Positions 35,757 to 44,387 of a stretch of 64,000 nt of DNA are shown here, piece by piece. The stretch spans positions 124,001 to 188,000 of the forward strand of contig CAYTGM010000009.1 in the NCBI GenBank assembly GCA_964437365.1. Direction: 5' to 3'. The translations under genes were made by a program, and so were the position numbers. The notes below the pieces were generated by a model. That model was not told the DNA's origin and made no database searches. It worked only from the letters and a program-made list of their open reading frames with translations. Each line of letters begins with the position of its first letter. Positions within the stretch are counted from its first letter, which is position 1. The DNA comes from CAYTGM01 sp964437365. GTDB taxonomy: Bacteria > Sumerlaeota > Sumerlaeia > SLMS01.

Positions 35757-36466
35757 ATCCCTTCGATGATCCTGAAGATCCAGCGTACCGACCTCCACTT
35801 GATCCATCACTTCCTTTTCCCCCTCAAGGCAAGGTTGATCACCCCAACCTGAAAGAGCTCCTCTATACAAACCTGAATCATGATCAAACAGTGCTCGATG
35901 TTGGCTGTGGTCCCGGCCCCTTTGAATATAAAAGGTACGAACCAAAGTTTCTCGCCTATGACATGTTCGAGCCTGAATCAGAAGAGGGTTTGAAGAAGGG
36001 GTTGGACGAATTCCGGCTCGGCAAATTAGAATCTTTTCCTATCGAGGATGGCAGCTGCGACGCAGTTGTGATGGGTTTCATTCTCGAGCATGTGGAAGAC
36101 CCTCTTTCCTTCCTGAAGGAAGCAGAACGCGTCCTCGTCCCCGGTGGGTGGTGTTATGTGTCTATACCCAATTATCGTTCCTTTGAAGACCGACTCTTCA
36201 GGCTCGCCACCACCATTGCAGGAAGCAAAAGGGGGCCTCACATTCAGAAATTCACGAAAGAGAACTTCAAAAGACTCGTTCATCAGAATACCGGCCTTCG
36301 ATTGAGAGCTTATCACATCCTTCCCGGCTCCTTCATGTGGATGATGCATCCGAAGATGAGACCCTTCAGAAAACCTCTCCTCAGGTTCCTCTCTATTCTC
36401 GGAATGCTTGGAGTCGAATTGAGAAGAGAAGCCAACTACCAGTTTCTTTTGTATAAGAAGTCCTAA
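35753..36466 (+). CDS. SAM-dependent methyltransferase (class I)
   Basis: About 237 aa. Motif I is VLDVGCGPGPFEYKRY, followed by the acidic strand FLAYDMFEPES; a motif-II-like DAVVMGFILEHVEDPLSFLKE and LVPGGWCYVSIPNYRS complete the Rossmann fold typical of Methyltransf_11/23 enzymes. The Pro-rich N-terminus (DPEDPAYRPPLDPSLPFPPQ) may be a docking arm. The methyl acceptor is unknown; a glycan or lipid acceptor is inference from the family. It overlaps uup by four bases and its stop overlaps the convergent pcm stop. Confidence 0.85.
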   Translation: MNPFDDPEDPAYRPPLDPSLPFPPQGKVDHPNLKELLYTNLNHDQTVLDVGCGPGPFEYKRYEPKFLAYDMFEPESEEGLKKGLDEFRLGKLESFPIEDGSCDAVVMGFILEHVEDPLSFLKEAERVLVPGGWCYVSIPNYRSFEDRLFRLATTIAGSKRGPHIQKFTKENFKRLVHQNTGLRLRAYHILPGSFMWMMHPKMRPFRKPLLRFLSILGMLGVELRREANYQFLLYKKS

Positions 36467-37260
36467 CGTACTTTACGGGTCAGCGGGACGAAGCGAACAT
36501 CCAGAATATCAAATTCCTCAAGCTTTCCCTCCTTATCCTTCTTCACAAGCTTGAGCTGCTGCGTTTCGCGGATATTGCCTACAGGGATGATGAGTCGACC
36601 ACCGGGTGCCAGCTGTTCGAGCAAAGGTTCCGGTATTTTTTCCGGAGCTGCCGTGACGATAATTGCGTCATAGGGAGCCTTCTTCGAATAGCCCTGGTAG
36701 CCGTCTCCCCAAAGAACAGTGACGTTGCTGTATCCTTCAGCAGCCAGAACCTCGGATGCGGCCCTCGCCAGAGACTCGATGATTTCGATGGAGACAACTT
36801 CCTTGCAAAGCTCTGCGAGGACAGCTGCCTGGTAACCCGACCCAGTTCCAACCTCAAGAACGCGGTCGTCCTTTGAAAGCTTCAGCTGTTCTGTCATACA
36901 GGCGACGATATAGGGCTGAGAGATTGTCTGATCGCTCCCAATAGGGAGCGGCCGATCTTGATAAGCCGAGTCGGCTAGTTTTTCTGGAACGTAGAGGTGC
37001 CTGGGTACTTTACGCATCACGGCCAGGACTTCGGGGTCTTTGATACCTCTTGCGATCAGCTGTTCATCTACCATTTGCCTGCGCTCTTTTCCAAACAGGG
37101 GTCTTTCGGGACTCTGAATCGATGCCGTCGTCTTTCTATCAGCTGAATAGACGACAACTGGTTGATCGGCGATTCCAGGACCAAACAGGGAGAAATGGAC
37201 GGCTGCAGCGAGAACCATGAGGAACGAAAATCGTTGAAGGGGTCTGAACTTATGGATCAT
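36463..37260 (-). CDS. pcm: Protein-L-isoaspartate O-methyltransferase, exported or membrane-anchored form
   Basis: About 265 aa. The catalytic body is a standard PIMT: MVDEQLIARGIKDPEVLAVM, RHLYVPEKLADSAYQDRPLP, GSDQTISQPYIVACM, LEVGTGSGYQAAVLAELC and PGGRLIIPVG. PIMT uses SAM to methylate isoaspartyl residues in damaged proteins, the first step of their repair. Ahead of it is an unusual N-terminal hydrophobic segment (FSFLMVLAAAVHFSLFGPGIA), a likely signal peptide or anchor. I chose ATG 37260, at the start of that signal; the frame stays open to 37518 with no support. SAM is cytoplasmic, so a periplasmic enzyme would be puzzling; a membrane-anchored cytoplasm-facing form is the alternative. 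Confidence 0.9.
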   Translation of the reverse strand: MIHKFRPLQRFSFLMVLAAAVHFSLFGPGIADQPVVVYSADRKTTASIQSPERPLFGKERRQMVDEQLIARGIKDPEVLAVMRKVPRHLYVPEKLADSAYQDRPLPIGSDQTISQPYIVACMTEQLKLSKDDRVLEVGTGSGYQAAVLAELCKEVVSIEIIESLARAASEVLAAEGYSNVTVLWGDGYQGYSKKAPYDAIIVTAAPEKIPEPLLEQLAPGGRLIIPVGNIRETQQLKLVKKDKEGKLEEFDILDVRFVPLTRKVR

Positions 37261-37569
37261 CAGTGGCCTTGGCAGCAGATAGTCACTCGAATTTTCCTTA
37301 GCATGATTCCGTCGAATTTGTAAAGAGTGGATGGGACGAAATGGGAAATAAGAGTGATATTCAACGATCTGAGTCAATAAAGTGAAAAAAGAGCGCAAGT
37401 ACGTTAAAAAATTCTTGATGTTGTTTTTCATGCTCACGTAATCCCTTTTCAAAGACTCACGTGTCCCGGTTTTGAAAGCTGCCGTTCCAACGATCATTTC
37501 CGGACAGGAATTTGTCATTAAGACTTCGGTCTATACAGTTTGTCCCAACTTTCAGGAGGTTCTCCACTG

Positions 37570-38262
37570 ATGCTCTCGCGCTTTGTCTCGTTACTGCTCA
37601 TCCTGACGCTCCCCGCGCTCAGCCTTACCACAACCGGTTGTATGAAGAAAAAACCCAAAGTTCAAACCCGCGTTTCTCGCCCACTAACTGCTGACGCTTC
37701 AGGAATCCCAAGCGGCGTTGCCCCCGGTGACTTTTCCCTCGATGGATCTGCTCCCGGTGTGAACGGATTCGATGATCCCAACAGCATGGCTTTTGGGGAA
37801 GATGGTGCCTTTGGCGCTGAAAACGGTACCTTCGACGAAACAGGATCTCTGGAAAACACAGCCAGCCTGGATGGTGTTGAAGAAGGCGCCTTCGTTTCTG
37901 AGCTTGAAATGATTCACTTCGAGTTCGACAGTGATACGATCTCCTCTGACTGGGCTGCGATCCTTGATGGCCATATCAGCTGGCTTGCATCAAATCCATC
38001 GATCATGGTTCAGATTGAAGGCCACTGCGATGATCGCGGAACCGAAGAATACAACACCTCACTTGGTCAGCGTCGTGCCGACGCCGTAAGAACTTACATG
38101 GCCGAGCGTGGGATCGATGCGAATCGCCTTTCAACGATCAGTTACGGCGAAATGCGCCCTATGAGCTTTGATCAATCAGAAGAAGCGCACGCCCTTAACC
38201 GTCGTGCCATGTTCCTGGTTTACGAAGTTGATAACTCACTGGCAGCTGCCGACAGCTTCTAA
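37570..38262 (+). CDS. OmpA/Pal-like peptidoglycan-associated lipoprotein (copy 1)
   Basis: About 230 aa. A lipoprotein signal ends LSLTTTGC. An acidic, Gly/Ser/Phe-rich linker (residues about 45-115) leads to an OmpA C-terminal domain: HFEFDSDTIS, QIEGHCDDRGTEEYNTSLGQ and RADAVRTYMAERGID, with the Asp and Arg that grip the diaminopimelate side chain. Pal-like proteins link the outer membrane to peptidoglycan. AGGAGG lies ten bases before ATG 37570; the frame is open to 37540. A paralogue follows 31 bases later. No tolB or tolA is in view, so these are not proven to be the Tol-system Pal. Confidence 0.92.
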   Translation: MLSRFVSLLLILTLPALSLTTTGCMKKKPKVQTRVSRPLTADASGIPSGVAPGDFSLDGSAPGVNGFDDPNSMAFGEDGAFGAENGTFDETGSLENTASLDGVEEGAFVSELEMIHFEFDSDTISSDWAAILDGHISWLASNPSIMVQIEGHCDDRGTEEYNTSLGQRRADAVRTYMAERGIDANRLSTISYGEMRPMSFDQSEEAHALNRRAMFLVYEVDNSLAAADSF

Positions 38263-38293
38263 ACCCTTTCCCAGAGCCTCACGAAAGGTCTCC

Positions 38294-38908
38294 ATGGTTA
38301 TCACTATGAACACTTTGAGTCGAATTCTCAGCGTCGTCCTTGTGGGGGCGACGCTTTCTTTAAGCGTTGGCTGCATGAAGGCAAAACCGAAGCCTCCCGT
38401 GGGGCAAGGTTCCTTCCCAAACGAAGTTGATGCGACCCAGTATGCCATCGATGGAAGCGATAACGTTGATGGTTCCGAATATTCAGAAGGCGCCTATACC
38501 GCAGACGAGACTGGAACCATGCCCGAGAATCTGGGCGGTGATCAGATGCCCGAAGGATCACCTGTTCCTGAACTCTCTGCCGTCTATTTTGAGTACGATC
38601 AGGACGTCCTGACAGGGTCAGCTAAAGAAACCCTTAAGAAGAACGCTCAGTACTTAAAGTCCAATCAAAATCTGAATGTTGTTCTGCGCGGTCATACAGA
38701 TGAGGATGGAACTGAAGACTACAATTATTCGCTTGGTTCCCGACGAGCACTGGCTGCCCGTGATTTCCTCATCGCTGAAGGAATCGATCAGGCTCGTGTA
38801 CATACAGTAAGTTTCGGCGAAACCCTCCCCGCACAAGAGGGTGAAGATGAGAGTACTAAATCTCGAAATCGACGCGTTGAGTTTTTTGTTTACATCCTGG
38901 AGGAGTGA
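38294..38908 (+). CDS. OmpA/Pal-like peptidoglycan-associated lipoprotein (copy 2)
   Basis: About 204 aa. The lipobox is LSLSVGC, followed by MKAKPKP, close to MKKKPKV in copy 1. The OmpA domain reads YFEYDQDVLT, LRGHTDEDGTEDYNYSLGSR, RALAARDFLIAEGIDQARV and RNRRVEFFVYI. AAAGG stands five bases before ATG 38294; another in-frame ATG lies at 38306 without a good site. The linker is shorter than in copy 1. Spacing of 31 bases and shared signal-peptide tail point to a tandem duplication within an operon that ends at the terminator after 38908. Confidence 0.92.
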   Translation: MVITMNTLSRILSVVLVGATLSLSVGCMKAKPKPPVGQGSFPNEVDATQYAIDGSDNVDGSEYSEGAYTADETGTMPENLGGDQMPEGSPVPELSAVYFEYDQDVLTGSAKETLKKNAQYLKSNQNLNVVLRGHTDEDGTEDYNYSLGSRRALAARDFLIAEGIDQARVHTVSFGETLPAQEGEDESTKSRNRRVEFFVYILEE

Positions 38909-38955
38909 GTTTCGGTTTCTGAAGAGTTCCTGAAAACATTCCCCGCTTTGCTGAG

Positions 38956-38982
38956 TCCCGGTCCTTGTGGCCGGGATTTTTC
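38956..38982 (+). terminator. Rho-independent terminator after the Pal pair
   Basis: TCCCGG (38956-38961) pairs with CCGGGA (38971-38976); inner bases can extend the stem by wobble pairs. A TTTTT tract follows at 38977-38981. Placed 48 bases past the second lipoprotein gene. Confidence 0.8.
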
Positions 38983-39499
38983 AATTGTGAGGTGACTTCC
39001 ATCGTAAGCTTGTAAGCTCGGGTTTAGGGCAAGTCCCCCGACCGAAGCTTCCCTGGTTCCTGCTGGCTGAAGAGGCTATCTTCTTAATACGAAACCGATA
39101 TTGATTCCTGCTGCTATTGCGAGCAATCAAAGGAGTCGGAGAAGTGGACCCCAAAGTGTTTCCTGAGGGCGAAGTCTCCCCGCCGTCCATGATATACCTG
39201 ATGCTGACATGACGCTGCCCCAATGATGGGATGATCGTGATCATCCCTCCATCATCCCCCCATTAACCCAGCATTGAGCCACCCCCCAACTGGGCGCGGG
39301 TTGTTGGGTGAGTCTCTCCCGGAAAATCAAATGCTGGCCTGGAGTCACTTTCAGAATTGTTTGCCACTTGCCCTTTGAGCGAGACAGGTGGATTCGGTTT
39401 CAGGTAAACCCAGTCATAGCGGTGCTATGTCGAGGCTTGCAGGCCTTCAGAGCGACGGCTGCAGCCAGCATATTATGAAGACGACTTGTGGTTTTTGCA
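38983..39499. other. Convergent intergenic region
   Basis: About 517 bases with no gene I can support, between the Pal terminator and the end of the ligase-like gene. It contains the perfect dyad at 39228-39247 and a C-rich stretch at about 39240-39290 with a possible CCCAAC/GTTGGG hairpin. Confidence 0.45.
39228..39247. repeat. Perfect 9+9 bp inverted repeat
   Basis: GGGATGATC and GATCATCCC separated by two bases (GT). Beyond it GATG/CATC arms could extend the dyad with a small bulge. It lies between two converging genes, so it is more likely a hairpin terminator-type or dispersed element than an operator. Confidence 0.5.
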
Positions 39500-41503
39500 C
39501 TAGTTCGAAGTGTTTTGAAGCCAACCAAGATATGCTCCCAGTTCCGGCGGTGCCGACTGAGCAATCTCAGGTCGACGCTCCAGCACTTCCTCCCAGTCGG
39601 TGCGTGCTTCTTCATAGCGCTCGAGACGCGTGAGTGCGCGTGCCCGGCGCATGTAAACTTCGATAGAGTTCAGCTTTTCAAGTACGAGGGGAGTCTGATC
39701 AACAACATCTTCAAAACGTCCGGCATTGAGCAATGCATCCTGATAGGACGACCGACAGTCTACATGATGTGGCCAGGTTTCAAGCACCCCGGAAGAACCA
39801 GCGAAGAAGTAGTTCAAGAGAATTGGACTCGCTCCCATTCTCATCTGCTGCTTGGCATCATATACAGGACGGTAGACGATGTCTGCCGCCAAAGGCCGTG
39901 ACACCCGGCTGATTCCGAAGGCCGCCACAATGGTGAATGCAAGCAGAACGAATAATCGCAGTGGCTGAGAGAACTCGAAACGTATCGAGAGCTCTGTTGG
40001 CCAGGCCATATTCTTCATACTTACCCCCAGCACCATCGGTCCGTATACACGCTCGACAGGCACATTAAGGTCCGTCGCTTCCTCTCCCCGCCCGGGCAGG
40101 ATGAAGGGAAAAGAGAGTAGGAGCGCAAATATGAGAAGTGAGACCGGTAACTCGAGTGGGAAGTTCATCTGCATTTGCATGAGTTGTGCAAAGAGCATGG
40201 CTCCCCCAGTGGCGAGAAGGATGGCGTTTCCGAAAGTAACACCTCGAGAAAGCCGATCATGAATCATTTTGAATGCTGCGGCGAACAAAGCCAGTAAGAG
40301 AAGTAGCCCTCCAATACCCAACTCGGCCCAGACCTGCAGGAGATCCTGATGAGCTGCATTCGTCCACATCCCCGAATAGACAGCCAGATTTTCATTTTGA
40401 AGAAGCAATTCGCTTCTTGTTTCAGGATAGACATAGGTGAAGTTACCAGCGCCGTGACCTACCCATGGGGCAACGCGTACCATTTCGAGGGTTGTCAACC
40501 AGATGGCCAGGCGTGTGTCGAGACCTGCAACCCATCTGGGTGATGAGAAAGCTTCGCCAAAAATACCCTGACCGAACCCGCCCTCGGGAAGAGGTTGTCC
40601 CGCCTGCGCATAAGCTTGTGTTGCTCTCTGCTCCCATACCTGGCTGCCATGTGGGTTGATGGGGTGGTCAAAGACGTAGAAGAGAACAACGAAAATCCAG
40701 CCCGCCAATAGAACCAGATAACGCCGTCTGTACTTCTTTACGTAAGACACAATACTATAATGTCGAAGAACAAATAGAAGTAAGACAGATCCGAGGATCA
40801 GCGAGAGATTGCTGTGTACAGACCAGGAAACAATCAGTGCGGCTGCGTGGAGAAGAAGGGCGAGGGTACTGATGACTATTTCTGTTTTCTTTCTGGCCAG
40901 TGTAATTCTGGCCAGCCAGAGAAAGAACCCTGCCACGAGAAAGTCTGCGAGGTGACTTGTGTTTCCAAAGAAGATCTGAGAGAGATTATCTCTCCAATCT
41001 CCGAGAACCTGTCGAATACCCGGTAGAGAAGCCGGAAAAAATGCGTACCTGAAATCACGTTGAACTGTAAAAACAGCAACTAGCAGAGTCGCATAAGAAA
41101 GTAATCTGGCACAACGCAGCAGGAAGCCGCGGTCTCCCAGTGCCATGGATTGAAAGAAGAGAAAAATTGAGAGTACAGCTGTATAGCGTATCGATTCTTC
41201 GAAGGCGAGTCTTGGTGCTGCGGACCAGGTAATCGACAACCAGGAGAGTAAAACCAATCCAGCAAAGAGCAGATTAATGGGATAAAGAGGAAGTCTGTAG
41301 TCTCTTTCACTGAATGCTCTCACACCAATAAGGAGAAGGGAGAGGATTCCAGCAACCTGGAGAAGAACTTCCTTGGGAAGAACATAGGAATCTTTCGCCC
41401 AGGGGATAATAAAGAGCGGTAGAACCAGCAGAAGGATTGGGATGAAGAGTTGCGAAACCTTCTCGAGGGTGAGGAAGGGATTCTGGTTTGCTGCAGGTCT
41501 CAT
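39500..41503 (-). CDS. O-antigen ligase/polymerase-like (WaaL/Wzy) membrane protein with C-terminal TPR-like region
   Basis: 667 aa with about a dozen transmembrane segments. The large periplasmic loop holds PWVGHGAGNFTYVYPETRSE and NAAHQDLLQVWAELGIGGLLL, the signature of the Wzy_C/O-antigen-ligase family. The C-terminal part (about 590-667: VLEKLNSIEVYMRRARALTRLERYEEARTDW) is soluble and TPR-like. Such enzymes join or polymerise lipid-linked glycans at the outer face of the inner membrane, but ligases that glycosylate proteins share the fold. It overlaps the reductase gene by four bases (ATGA), so the two are co-translated. Confidence 0.85.
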   Translation of the reverse strand: MRPAANQNPFLTLEKVSQLFIPILLLVLPLFIIPWAKDSYVLPKEVLLQVAGILSLLLIGVRAFSERDYRLPLYPINLLFAGLVLLSWLSITWSAAPRLAFEESIRYTAVLSIFLFFQSMALGDRGFLLRCARLLSYATLLVAVFTVQRDFRYAFFPASLPGIRQVLGDWRDNLSQIFFGNTSHLADFLVAGFFLWLARITLARKKTEIVISTLALLLHAAALIVSWSVHSNLSLILGSVLLLFVLRHYSIVSYVKKYRRRYLVLLAGWIFVVLFYVFDHPINPHGSQVWEQRATQAYAQAGQPLPEGGFGQGIFGEAFSSPRWVAGLDTRLAIWLTTLEMVRVAPWVGHGAGNFTYVYPETRSELLLQNENLAVYSGMWTNAAHQDLLQVWAELGIGGLLLLLALFAAAFKMIHDRLSRGVTFGNAILLATGGAMLFAQLMQMQMNFPLELPVSLLIFALLLSFPFILPGRGEEATDLNVPVERVYGPMVLGVSMKNMAWPTELSIRFEFSQPLRLFVLLAFTIVAAFGISRVSRPLAADIVYRPVYDAKQQMRMGASPILLNYFFAGSSGVLETWPHHVDCRSSYQDALLNAGRFEDVVDQTPLVLEKLNSIEVYMRRARALTRLERYEEARTDWEEVLERRPEIAQSAPPELGAYLGWLQNTSN

Positions 41504-42456
41504 GAGACAGAAGACGTTGAAATCTGCTTTCTAGCCTCATCCAGAATATCTTTCAGTGTATCCTGAAGCTCATACTTTGGAGCCCAGCTGAGTTTATTCT
41601 TAATGAGTGAGGGATCCCCGGTAAGTTCTCGGTGATCTTTTCTTCTCAATAGAGACTTATCCATCTCACGTCGCGCTTTCACTCCACCGATCTCGAAAAG
41701 AGTGTCCACGATGTATTGCATCGTGACAGAAATGCCGCTGGCGACGACAAACTTATCACCATCGTGACCGTTTTCAAGGATCAACCGGTAGGCATGTACA
41801 ACGTCGCGAACATCGAGAAAATCGCGAGATGCTTCGAGGTTTCCGTGACGAAAGACCTCTTTTTTTCCCGCTTCAATTTCTGCGATCTGACGGGCAAAAC
41901 TTGGACAGGCAAATTGTGGAGACTGGCCAGGCCCGATATGATTGAAGGGGCGCACGATGAGAACTTCAGCTGAGTAACGGTTTCTGAGAACTCCAAGCAT
42001 TTGCTCAGCTGAATACTTACTGACGGCATAGGGCGTTTCCGGACAAACAGGAGTATCTTCGTTCTTCACCTGCTTTCCTGAGAAGGTGGACCCATAGACA
42101 TCTGCTGAGCTGACAAAGAGCAAACGTGCTTTTTCAGGCCCGGCTTGAGCCAGCGCAGTGTAGAGATTCACCGTACCAATGACGTTGGCTTCGAGAACTT
42201 CTCTGGGGTGATCCCAGCTGTGCCCAATATGGCTCCATCCAGCAAGATGAATAACGGCTTCAGGTTTCTCTTTCCCAATAATCTCCTGAAGTTTCTCCAG
42301 ATCTTCTAATGCCGCGGTGTGATGGGAACAAAGTGATTTTACCGCATTGTTCGCTTCTTTTCGGTCAATTGCTGAGAGGTCATGACCTGCCTCTACCAGC
42401 TCCCTGAGCAGGTGCGGTCCGACGAATCCTGATGTACCTGTCACTAATATTTTCAA
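41500..42456 (-). CDS. NAD(P)-dependent sugar epimerase/reductase (GDP-6-deoxy-mannose reductase-like)
   Basis: 318 aa extended short-chain dehydrogenase. The Rossmann motif is VTGTSGFVG at the N-terminus, and the catalytic YxxxK is YAVSK with an upstream Ser in FVSSADVYGS. Segments such as RPFNHIGPGQSPQFACPSF and ASRDFLDVRDVVHAY are characteristic of GDP-4-keto-6-deoxy-mannose reductases (Rmd) that make GDP-D-rhamnose, though other nucleotide-sugar epimerases are possible. The only start consistent with the fold is TTG 42456, with a weak upstream site. It overlaps the ligase-like gene by four bases and follows the GT-C gene by 21 bases. Confidence 0.85.
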   Translation of the reverse strand: MKILVTGTSGFVGPHLLRELVEAGHDLSAIDRKEANNAVKSLCSHHTAALEDLEKLQEIIGKEKPEAVIHLAGWSHIGHSWDHPREVLEANVIGTVNLYTALAQAGPEKARLLFVSSADVYGSTFSGKQVKNEDTPVCPETPYAVSKYSAEQMLGVLRNRYSAEVLIVRPFNHIGPGQSPQFACPSFARQIAEIEAGKKEVFRHGNLEASRDFLDVRDVVHAYRLILENGHDGDKFVVASGISVTMQYIVDTLFEIGGVKARREMDKSLLRRKDHRELTGDPSLIKNKLSWAPKYELQDTLKDILDEARKQISTSSVS

Positions 42457-42477
42457 AGCGTTTTTAAGGCCTTCTCT

Positions 42478-44340
42478 TTATTTTGAGTCATTGAGGAAGT
42501 ATTGGTATTGAGCCTCACATAGGGTACGCAATGCAAAGGATGAATTCTGGGTAATATATTCGAAGGAATATGGAGATTTTCTCCTTTCTTCACCTTTCGG
42601 GAGATAATCCAGCCATTGATACTGGGTTTTCTCCTCGATATAAACGAGTTCTCTGAAAAGCCCTTTTCGAGCGTTGGTGAGGTGAGTGGCAGAAACATCT
42701 ATTTCTGCTGCTTCTCCCTTCAAGTCGAGTCTTGAATACAGGGCCACGCAGACACCCTCTGGTATGAGGACGGGCTCACGAGGAAAGGATAGCCTGGTCC
42801 CTTCTTCTTCCAGATAGGAACCGTTGATGAACTCCAGGCGGAAAATGAGAGCCCTTTCTTTTTCTGACCATGGTCGGAAATAATAGATCGATCCTCTCAT
42901 CCATGGTTGAAGGACGGGAGAAATGACCACGCTGAGCTGAGACTCACTATCCCGAAGTTGAAGACCCATCCTGGGTTGGGTTTCTCCTGAGATCTCTTCA
43001 GCGGTATTCCCGTGTTGGAACGCCCACCAGGTGTAAGCTGCCATGAGAGAAGAATCTCCTGGGTCAAGGATCCTCCAGTTGGGCGATGGTTCGGGTTGCT
43101 CGAAGACGATCGTTTCATCACCTTTTGTTTTCTCTAAAAGGTCGAACACGGCTTGTATAGAATCTCTTGTCGGATTTCCCATCACATAAAAGCGTCTGAC
43201 CAGCCCCATATTTTGAACCTGCAATACGAATCCTGAAAGAAAGATAATGGCAGTTAGCGAGGTGGCCAGATCCCACTTGCGACAAAGGTCTTCGAGGCCT
43301 TTAGCAAGGAACAGGTTCCAGAAAGCCAGAGGTATGAGACACACGCGCGTCCCGTCCCCCGGTGAGATCAGAATGAAAACCATGGGCAAGAGCGAGGCCA
43401 GGAGGAAGAACAGAAGAGCAACAGTAACCCGCTTCATTCCGGATAGCAGAAGAAGACCGATAGAGAAGAAGAGCAGGGCAAAACCCGGCAGGAAGTGAAA
43501 TGCACCAGGAGTATCTGTGATGAGTCTTCCACCCATTTGCCAGGGACACATCAGGGCTGATAGAATCGCCAGCGCATTTCTCATCCATTCGAAGATGGAA
43601 TGCGTGTCGCCTTCCTTCACATAGCCACCGAACTGGCCAAGATATACAATCCTGAGAAAAAGGAATAAAGCCGAGATCACTACAGGACCGAGGATGGTTA
43701 ACCAGAACTGTCGCTTTGATAAGTCTTTTTTTCCCAGAAAGGCAGTAACAGGTAAAATGAAAAGCCCTGAGTACGCAGCCTCTTTTGAAAGCAAGGCCAG
43801 GCAGAAAAGTGCAAGAGCAGTATAGCTCAGTGAGATCCTCTGAAGCCTGATCCCCTTTAACGAAAAGTAAACGGCCCAGAGAAGAAACATTCCCGAAATG
43901 AGATCAGTTCGGCCACTTATCCAGTACAAGGCCTCGTTCTTTAAAGGGTTTCCCAGAAAGAAAACCGAAAAGATTACAATGGTCAATATTGAGCAATAGC
44001 CACTTATCTGTTTGTAAATACACACAAGCGCCTGACAAATAATCAGGAAGTAAACAGAATTGGTCAGGTGGTACCCCCATGAACGTAGCTCGAAGAGATG
44101 GGAATCGATGAAAAAACTTACCCTCACAAGAGGACGGTAAAACCCACCAATGTTTCTGAGACCATCATTCCAATCGCCAGAAAAAGATGCTGCGATTGTA
44201 CTTAAGTTCCTGGGCCTGATTTGAAACCAGTCATCTGCATGGAAATACATGAAAAGACCGGGCAAGACCACAAGCAGAGCAAGAATATAGTACACCGTCA
44301 GATAGAAGGGTGAATCTTGATCGTTGACCTTTTCTTTCAT
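42478..44340 (-). CDS. GT-C-type membrane glycosyltransferase-like protein
   Basis: 620 aa. About ten to twelve transmembrane segments occupy residues 12-395, followed by a soluble domain. The first periplasmic loop carries YFHADDWFQIRP, an acidic motif of the type found in dolichyl- or polyprenyl-phosphate-sugar-dependent GT-C enzymes, and FYRPLVRVSFFID. NEALYWISGRTDL and LLSKEAAYSGLFILPV also recall the ArnT/PMT/YfhO-like group. The C-terminal region (Trp- and Glu-rich) is beta-like. It would transfer a sugar from a lipid carrier to an extracytoplasmic acceptor; this is inference. Co-directional with the reductase and ligase-like genes. Confidence 0.65.
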   Translation of the reverse strand: MKEKVNDQDSPFYLTVYYILALLVVLPGLFMYFHADDWFQIRPRNLSTIAASFSGDWNDGLRNIGGFYRPLVRVSFFIDSHLFELRSWGYHLTNSVYFLIICQALVCIYKQISGYCSILTIVIFSVFFLGNPLKNEALYWISGRTDLISGMFLLWAVYFSLKGIRLQRISLSYTALALFCLALLSKEAAYSGLFILPVTAFLGKKDLSKRQFWLTILGPVVISALFLFLRIVYLGQFGGYVKEGDTHSIFEWMRNALAILSALMCPWQMGGRLITDTPGAFHFLPGFALLFFSIGLLLLSGMKRVTVALLFFLLASLLPMVFILISPGDGTRVCLIPLAFWNLFLAKGLEDLCRKWDLATSLTAIIFLSGFVLQVQNMGLVRRFYVMGNPTRDSIQAVFDLLEKTKGDETIVFEQPEPSPNWRILDPGDSSLMAAYTWWAFQHGNTAEEISGETQPRMGLQLRDSESQLSVVISPVLQPWMRGSIYYFRPWSEKERALIFRLEFINGSYLEEEGTRLSFPREPVLIPEGVCVALYSRLDLKGEAAEIDVSATHLTNARKGLFRELVYIEEKTQYQWLDYLPKGEERRKSPYSFEYITQNSSFALRTLCEAQYQYFLNDSK

Positions 44341-44387
44341 TTAGGCGTACTTTGTCACCCTTATATACGTCTTGTATAATGAAGTAG

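Noticed and set aside
37261..37518. N-terminal extension of the pcm frame
   Set aside because: A signal-peptide-like start at 37260 fits better; the upstream part is not protein-like.
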